Shown: positions 59,801-64,000 of the stretch, one piece after another
How positions within the stretch are numbered: position 1 is the first letter of the stretch
Layout: every line of letters begins with the position of its first letter
From: Ostreococcus lucimarinus CCE9901
Taxonomy: Eukaryota; Chlorophyta; Mamiellophyceae; Mamiellales; Bathycoccaceae
Assembly (NCBI RefSeq): GCF_000092065.1
Contig: NC_009361.1
Location: 558,001 to 622,000, forward strand
Length of the DNA stretch: 64,000 nucleotides
Direction of reading: 5' to 3'
The notes under the pieces: model-generated
What the model was told of the DNA's origin: nothing
The model's database searches: none
What the model saw: only the letters and a program-made list of their open reading frames with translations
Translations under genes and position numbers: made by a program

Positions 59801-62800
59801 TTCAAATTCTCCGCAACTTGAAGGAAAGCATAGACACTGCCCCAGATTCATTCATTAAGGAGTCCACGCTGCGAACGTTTGCCGCGGTGGCAGAAACTTT
59901 GACGATTCCGGGTGCGACTTCGGCAGCCGTCATCGTGTACTTCAAAAACATTATCGACATGGATCTCACCGCGCAAAACTGTGCGATTTACTTATTGCGG
60001 CGTCTTGCAAAAAAGCGTCAAGTTCGAACGAGAGAGTTATTGTTTGGCGTTCAGGACGTTGCGGCGCAAATTGGCACGTTACTTCCGCTTCACGAGCACT
60101 CCATAGCGACGCTCGCCGAACTAGCGAAGATGTCGCCGCGGCAGCTGTTGGAAGAAATTTTGCCTCTCTCCATGATGCGCCTGATTCGCACCGCGATCGG
60201 CGCCGGTAGCGAGAAGCAAGAAGATTTGTCGATTTTACAGGCGTACGCGCATTTGTTGAACAAGGACTTGCACCAGCTTGTAGCGGACTACAGTTACGAA
60301 GCCATCGCAGAGCTGATCAACCCAAGGACGCTCAAGCCTTTGAGTGAACAAGAAAGCAACGCGTTCAAATCCTTTTTGCAGAAGTACAGCAAGGATGATC
60401 TTTTGACGCTTATTTCCAATCAAAAGTTTTACATCATGAAGGCTCTAATCACACGAGCCGGTGCGGCGATGAAAGACGAACAAGAAGACATGATAACGTC
60501 CGCAGCAACCATGATGACAGTGTTCAAGGCGCTCGCCGACGCGGCGCAGTCGGATGCCCACGAGGTCAGTGATTTTTTCCGTCCTCACTTCACACGGATG
60601 GAGATGGTCTTGTTCGATAAAAGTGGTGATACGCTCTCACACAAGCGATATATTCGCTCATTGACCATCATGGTTTGGATCATCGGTAAACACTTGCCGC
60701 AATTCGCACCAAAAGTCATGGCGCATCTGGCGCACGCGCTCAACAATCCAGAGCTGCGTCGGACTGCGTTACAGAGCTGGAAAATACTCGTTCAAGTCTT
60801 GTCCGAGCGTCCTGCGCACTTGCAGCGTGCTGCTGATCAGATAGTCGTCGCCATGTTGCCATATTTGGACGCGAACGCGCAAAAGGATGACGAGCATGGC
60901 TCGGACAAAATCGCTCAAGCGAGAGCACTCGAAGACGCGAATCAAGCGGCGGCGGTGATTGACGAACTGGTCTTGCGGCGAGGAGACGTCATGCGAGGCA
61001 ATCTGGCTAGATTACCGATGTTACCTGACGTTCAGCGTCTAGAAGCCTCGAATGCGCGTATAGCACAAGAACGAGGTCTCGTGTCACTTCGCCAACTTCT
61101 CGGCAGTTTGACGGAAAGCCTGGCGGACGAATCTCTTGCCGTTCGCACCACCGCTTTGACTGAAATTCGGCGGCGCGTGAGCAATCCCGATAACGGGATG
61201 GAGATCCAGGGACTAATCCAAGGTGTCGAAGGTACGGCGGCAGACCCCATCATGAGTGCATTAGTTGCAGCGCTTTTGAAGTGTTGCGAAGGTGAAGGAT
61301 CGAGTGAGGCGTCTCGTCGCGTTCAACGCGCTGCGGCGCAGTGTTTGAGCGAACTCGGCGCGATCGATCCAGGTCGTTTGCTCATCGCTTCGCAACAAGT
61401 ACAAGCGCTTAACAGTGAGTCAATCACGGTTGCAAGTATTCTGCTTGTCGATCATCTCGCGCGAACTGTGCGCGGGGCGAACGATTCAGATATGCTCGAT
61501 GCCGCAGCGTACGCGGTTCAGTGCGTGCTCATTCACGTCGGTTGCCGCCCAGAAAGCGTGGATGAGGACGATGCAGTTGGTCTTGAACTTCCCAAAGGGC
61601 ACAGCGCTGACGGCATTGAGTTTTGGGAATCATTACCCGATGAAGCTCGCGTGGTATTGGCACCATGCCTGACATCCATGTATTCCATCAGCGGCATGAG
61701 CAAGGAATCCAACGTCAAGCAGAGGCCACTGTACGGTAGCCCGACTGCAGGAACCACTTTCAACAAGTGGATCGTGTTTTGGTGCCGAACACTCGCGCTC
61801 GAAGCGTCTGGCGAAAACGCTCCGTTGTTCAAGGCAGCAGTTAGCGTATTTCGTCACGATATTCGTATCGCTTTGTTTCTTCTACCATACATGGTACTCG
61901 ACGCAATTCTTGACAATGAAGAACGCAAAAACGAGGTGTACTTGGAGATCGTCGCTGCTTTGACCGATGCTGCGGGTGGAGATCGCGCGAGCGAAGATCA
62001 GAACTTTTCAGGATCGAGTACGTCTCATGGTCGCACTGAACTCGCCGCGCAGACGATATTCTCTCTACTCGATCAACTTAAAGGTTGGGCCGATGCACAG
62101 CAAGACGCTAGCGGTGTCAATCCTGTGCATAGCTTGATGCGCGACTTGTCCTTCACACTTCTTGCCAAGGCTGCGCAAAGGTGCGGTGCAAGTGCACGGT
62201 CGCTGATGTACTTTGAAGATTATTTACGGTCGAATAAGATGGTGTTGAATCAAGCTACGTGCGTGAAGCAGCACGACATCATGGACGTCGACGTGAGCTT
62301 CTTGGCGACGATTTATCAAGGCTTGGCTGAACCAGACGCGCTCGTATCAATTCCGCGCTTGCGCGCCACACCTCAACCTGAAGATCAGCTCTTACAGCAC
62401 GAAGAAGCTGGAGAATGGGAAGAGGCATTGGTACATTACGAAAGCGCCTTGCAGCGCGGCGAAGAGCCCATGAATAATCTCGGCATTTCTGTCGCTGAAT
62501 GGGGACGCTTGCGGTGCCTGCAAGGCTTGGGGCATCTTCGAACTGTACAGCGCGAGGTTGAAAACCTGATTCGAACGCGCCCTGACGCCCCACCGACGTT
62601 GGCCGAGGCTGGCGCCGCCGCCGCTTGGCGACTTGGCCAATGGGACGATCTGGACTCGCTTTTAGGGAAGATTGATTCTGAAAATTCAAGTCACGTCAAC
62701 AGCGGAATGAAGCGCTCGCACAGGCAGATGCATGTTGCACCATCGGCGCTCACACCCAGTGGAATGCCACTGACGGTCGGAGTGGGTACTCAATTAAATG

Positions 62801-64000
62801 CCGATGTCCCGCAACTAAGCGCAGATGCCGCCATAGGGCGTGTCCTCCTCGCTTTGCACAAGAACGACGGTCACGCGTTTCAGGTGGCGTGCGCATCGGC
62901 ACGGGACGCACTCATTACACCTCTCCGCGCGGCGTCGATGGAAGGGAGTTACTTACGCGCACACGCCGCTTTGGTTCAATTGCATTTACTTCAAGAAGCC
63001 GAGTCTTCGTACAACGCCGTAGTTTTGACAGAAGAAGCCCGTAAGGCTGCCGCAGCCGCGAAGACGCGCATACCGACAGATTCGTCAGATATTCCGCTCT
63101 GCGCGGTGAAAGAATTTCAGTTTTGGCACGACCGACTCGATCGCACGCCTCCGAACGTCGCCACTCGAGAGCCTATATTGGCTTTCCGTCGCACGATTTA
63201 CAAGCTTCTCGGCGCAAAATTGGCGGCGTCGAAGACTTGGTTGGAGCAAGCCAAGGTGGCGCGAAGCGCAGGACACTACGGCGCCGCGCAACTCGCGTTA
63301 TTGGAAGCGCGTTCGGAGATTGGAATGTCCCTGCCCCTCGCATTGGAGCAAGCCAAGCTACTCTGGGCCGGGGACAGTCACCAACGTGCCGTGTTGGAAA
63401 TCGAAGAGGCTTTGAAGGATCAAGACGCCGTTGCGGCGCATCCCGAACACGCCGCCAAGGCTGTTTTGCGATTGGCGCGATGGGCTACCGTCACCGGTCA
63501 AAAGCAAAAGAAAGAGATTCTCACGCTCTACGCGAGTGTTATTAAAAGTCATAAGAGCTGGGAAAAATCTCATTTCCACGTCGCTCGATACATGGATGAG
63601 TGGATGAAGGACGCGACGAAGAGAGAGCTCAACGGCGAAATCGGCGCAAATTTGCCCGCCTCAGTCCGACGGAAAGGCATAGGTGGCGATGACGAGGAAG
63701 CGATCGACCTCTTGAGTGAAACTGTGCGCGAGTACGGGGCGAGTATAAAATATGGTCATAGGCACATTTACGAATCACTCCCACGCATGTTGACGCTTTG
63801 GTTCGACATCGGCGACAGAGTGTACGAGGCGGAGGCGGAGGGCATGGAGAATCGAAATTCAGCAAAGCTTAAGAAAGTGTTTGCCGAAGTTTTGTTCGCC
63901 ATAAACACCTTTTCTGATCAGCTGCCGCTGTACAAATGGCTCACAGCTCTTCCTCAGCTTACATCAAGATTGGCGCACAACGATAGAAAGGTGCGAGAGC
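56876..64000 (+). CDS. ATR: ATR checkpoint kinase (PIKK), N-terminal and FAT part, cut by right edge
   Basis: Exon 1 (56876-57011, MEGILRALSG...) is joined to an exon from 57131 that stays open to the window end, about 2,330 residues so far. HEAT-like repeats fill the first 1,100. A UME domain lies around 1170-1270 ('HKRYIRSLTIMVWIIGKHLP'). The FAT domain begins near 1760: 'LMRDLSFTLLAKAAQRCGAS' and 'YQGLAEPDALVSI', then 'SHFHVARYMDEWM', 'YESLPRMLTLWFDIG' and 'LYKWLTALPQL', which match ATR (LPRLLTLW, LYQWL) rather than TOR or ATM. The kinase domain should start within about 1 kb past the edge. ATR senses RPA-coated single-stranded DNA and restrains the cell cycle. Codon use is less GC-biased than in the neighbours. 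Confidence 0.9.
57012..57130 (+). other. Intron near the 5' end of ATR
   Basis: 119 nt proposed intron: donor g/GTGCGCG at 57012, acceptor CAG ending at 57130, with a CTGAC motif (actgacg, 57091-57097) about 35 nt before the acceptor, the same layout as in the carrier gene. It joins frame 2 of exon 1 to the long frame 1 (..NPTN-V-CMEENEVKQ..). The alternative is an intronless start at the ATG 57136, which would drop the first 47 residues. Confidence 0.65.

Noticed and set aside
1-64000. tRNA or rRNA genes, transposons, viral insertions
   Set aside because: I looked through the intergenic regions for tRNA arm motifs, long terminal or inverted repeats and transposase or integrase motifs and saw none; a tRNAscan or Rfam run could still find something I missed.

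Overview
The window looks like nuclear DNA of a very small green alga of the Mamiellales, most likely Ostreococcus or a close relative. The genes are eukaryotic (retromer, CCR4-NOT, eIF4A, ATR, Pol epsilon histone-fold subunit). Several products carry Arg/Ala/Ser/Thr-rich plastid leaders. GC is high, especially at gene 5' ends, introns are almost absent, and genes are packed tens to a few hundred bases apart. The genus is an inference from gene content and style. I see no transposon, rRNA, tRNA or CRISPR array.

I call 34 protein genes, 11 on the plus strand and 23 on the minus strand. From left to right: 0-9.4 kb holds a CS-domain/cyclophilin fusion (cut by the left edge), VPS35, a plastid-type lysophosphatidate acyltransferase, a cytochrome P450, an unknown plastid-type protein, a CCDC25 homologue and eIF4A. 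9.4-22 kb holds riboflavin synthase, a GATA factor, the NOT1 scaffold, an unknown coiled-coil protein and a highly diverged ADP-glucose pyrophosphorylase-like protein. The last two are divergent and share an upstream region with a three-copy direct repeat. 22-31 kb holds a sugar-phosphate/nucleotide-sugar type transporter, a DPB3/POLE3-type histone-fold protein, a DUF3754 membrane protein, RCL1, uracil phosphoribosyltransferase divergent from IspD, a signal-peptide membrane protein and a free-standing tRNA-binding domain protein.

31-46 kb holds a 1418-residue GRAM-like protein, a ZIP4/SPO22-like TPR protein, a six-EF-hand protein, a multidomain chromatin protein (GATA finger, Tudor-like, two bromodomains, HARE-type winged helix), a phytanoyl-CoA dioxygenase-like protein and deoxyhypusine synthase. 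46-57 kb holds three poorly characterised proteins (one DUF1995), a short SAPS-like protein, a TBC Rab-GAP, a plastid-type copper P-type ATPase and a succinate/fumarate-type mitochondrial carrier whose first exon lies across a 234-nt intron. From 56.9 kb to the right edge runs ATR, with one short intron near the start; its kinase domain lies outside the window.

The genes do not form one pathway. Recurrent themes are plastid metabolism (LPAAT, riboflavin synthase, IspD, UPRT, copper transport, AGPase-like), RNA and translation (eIF4A, NOT1, RCL1, DHS, tRNA-binding protein) and genome maintenance or meiosis (ATR, POLE3-like, ZIP4-like). The points most worth checking are the multidomain bromodomain/GATA protein, the AGPase-like protein with altered catalytic motifs and the repeat array upstream of it, the two introns sharing a CTGAC branch-point motif, and divergent gene pairs whose start codons nearly touch. 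No clearly new multi-gene system was found.
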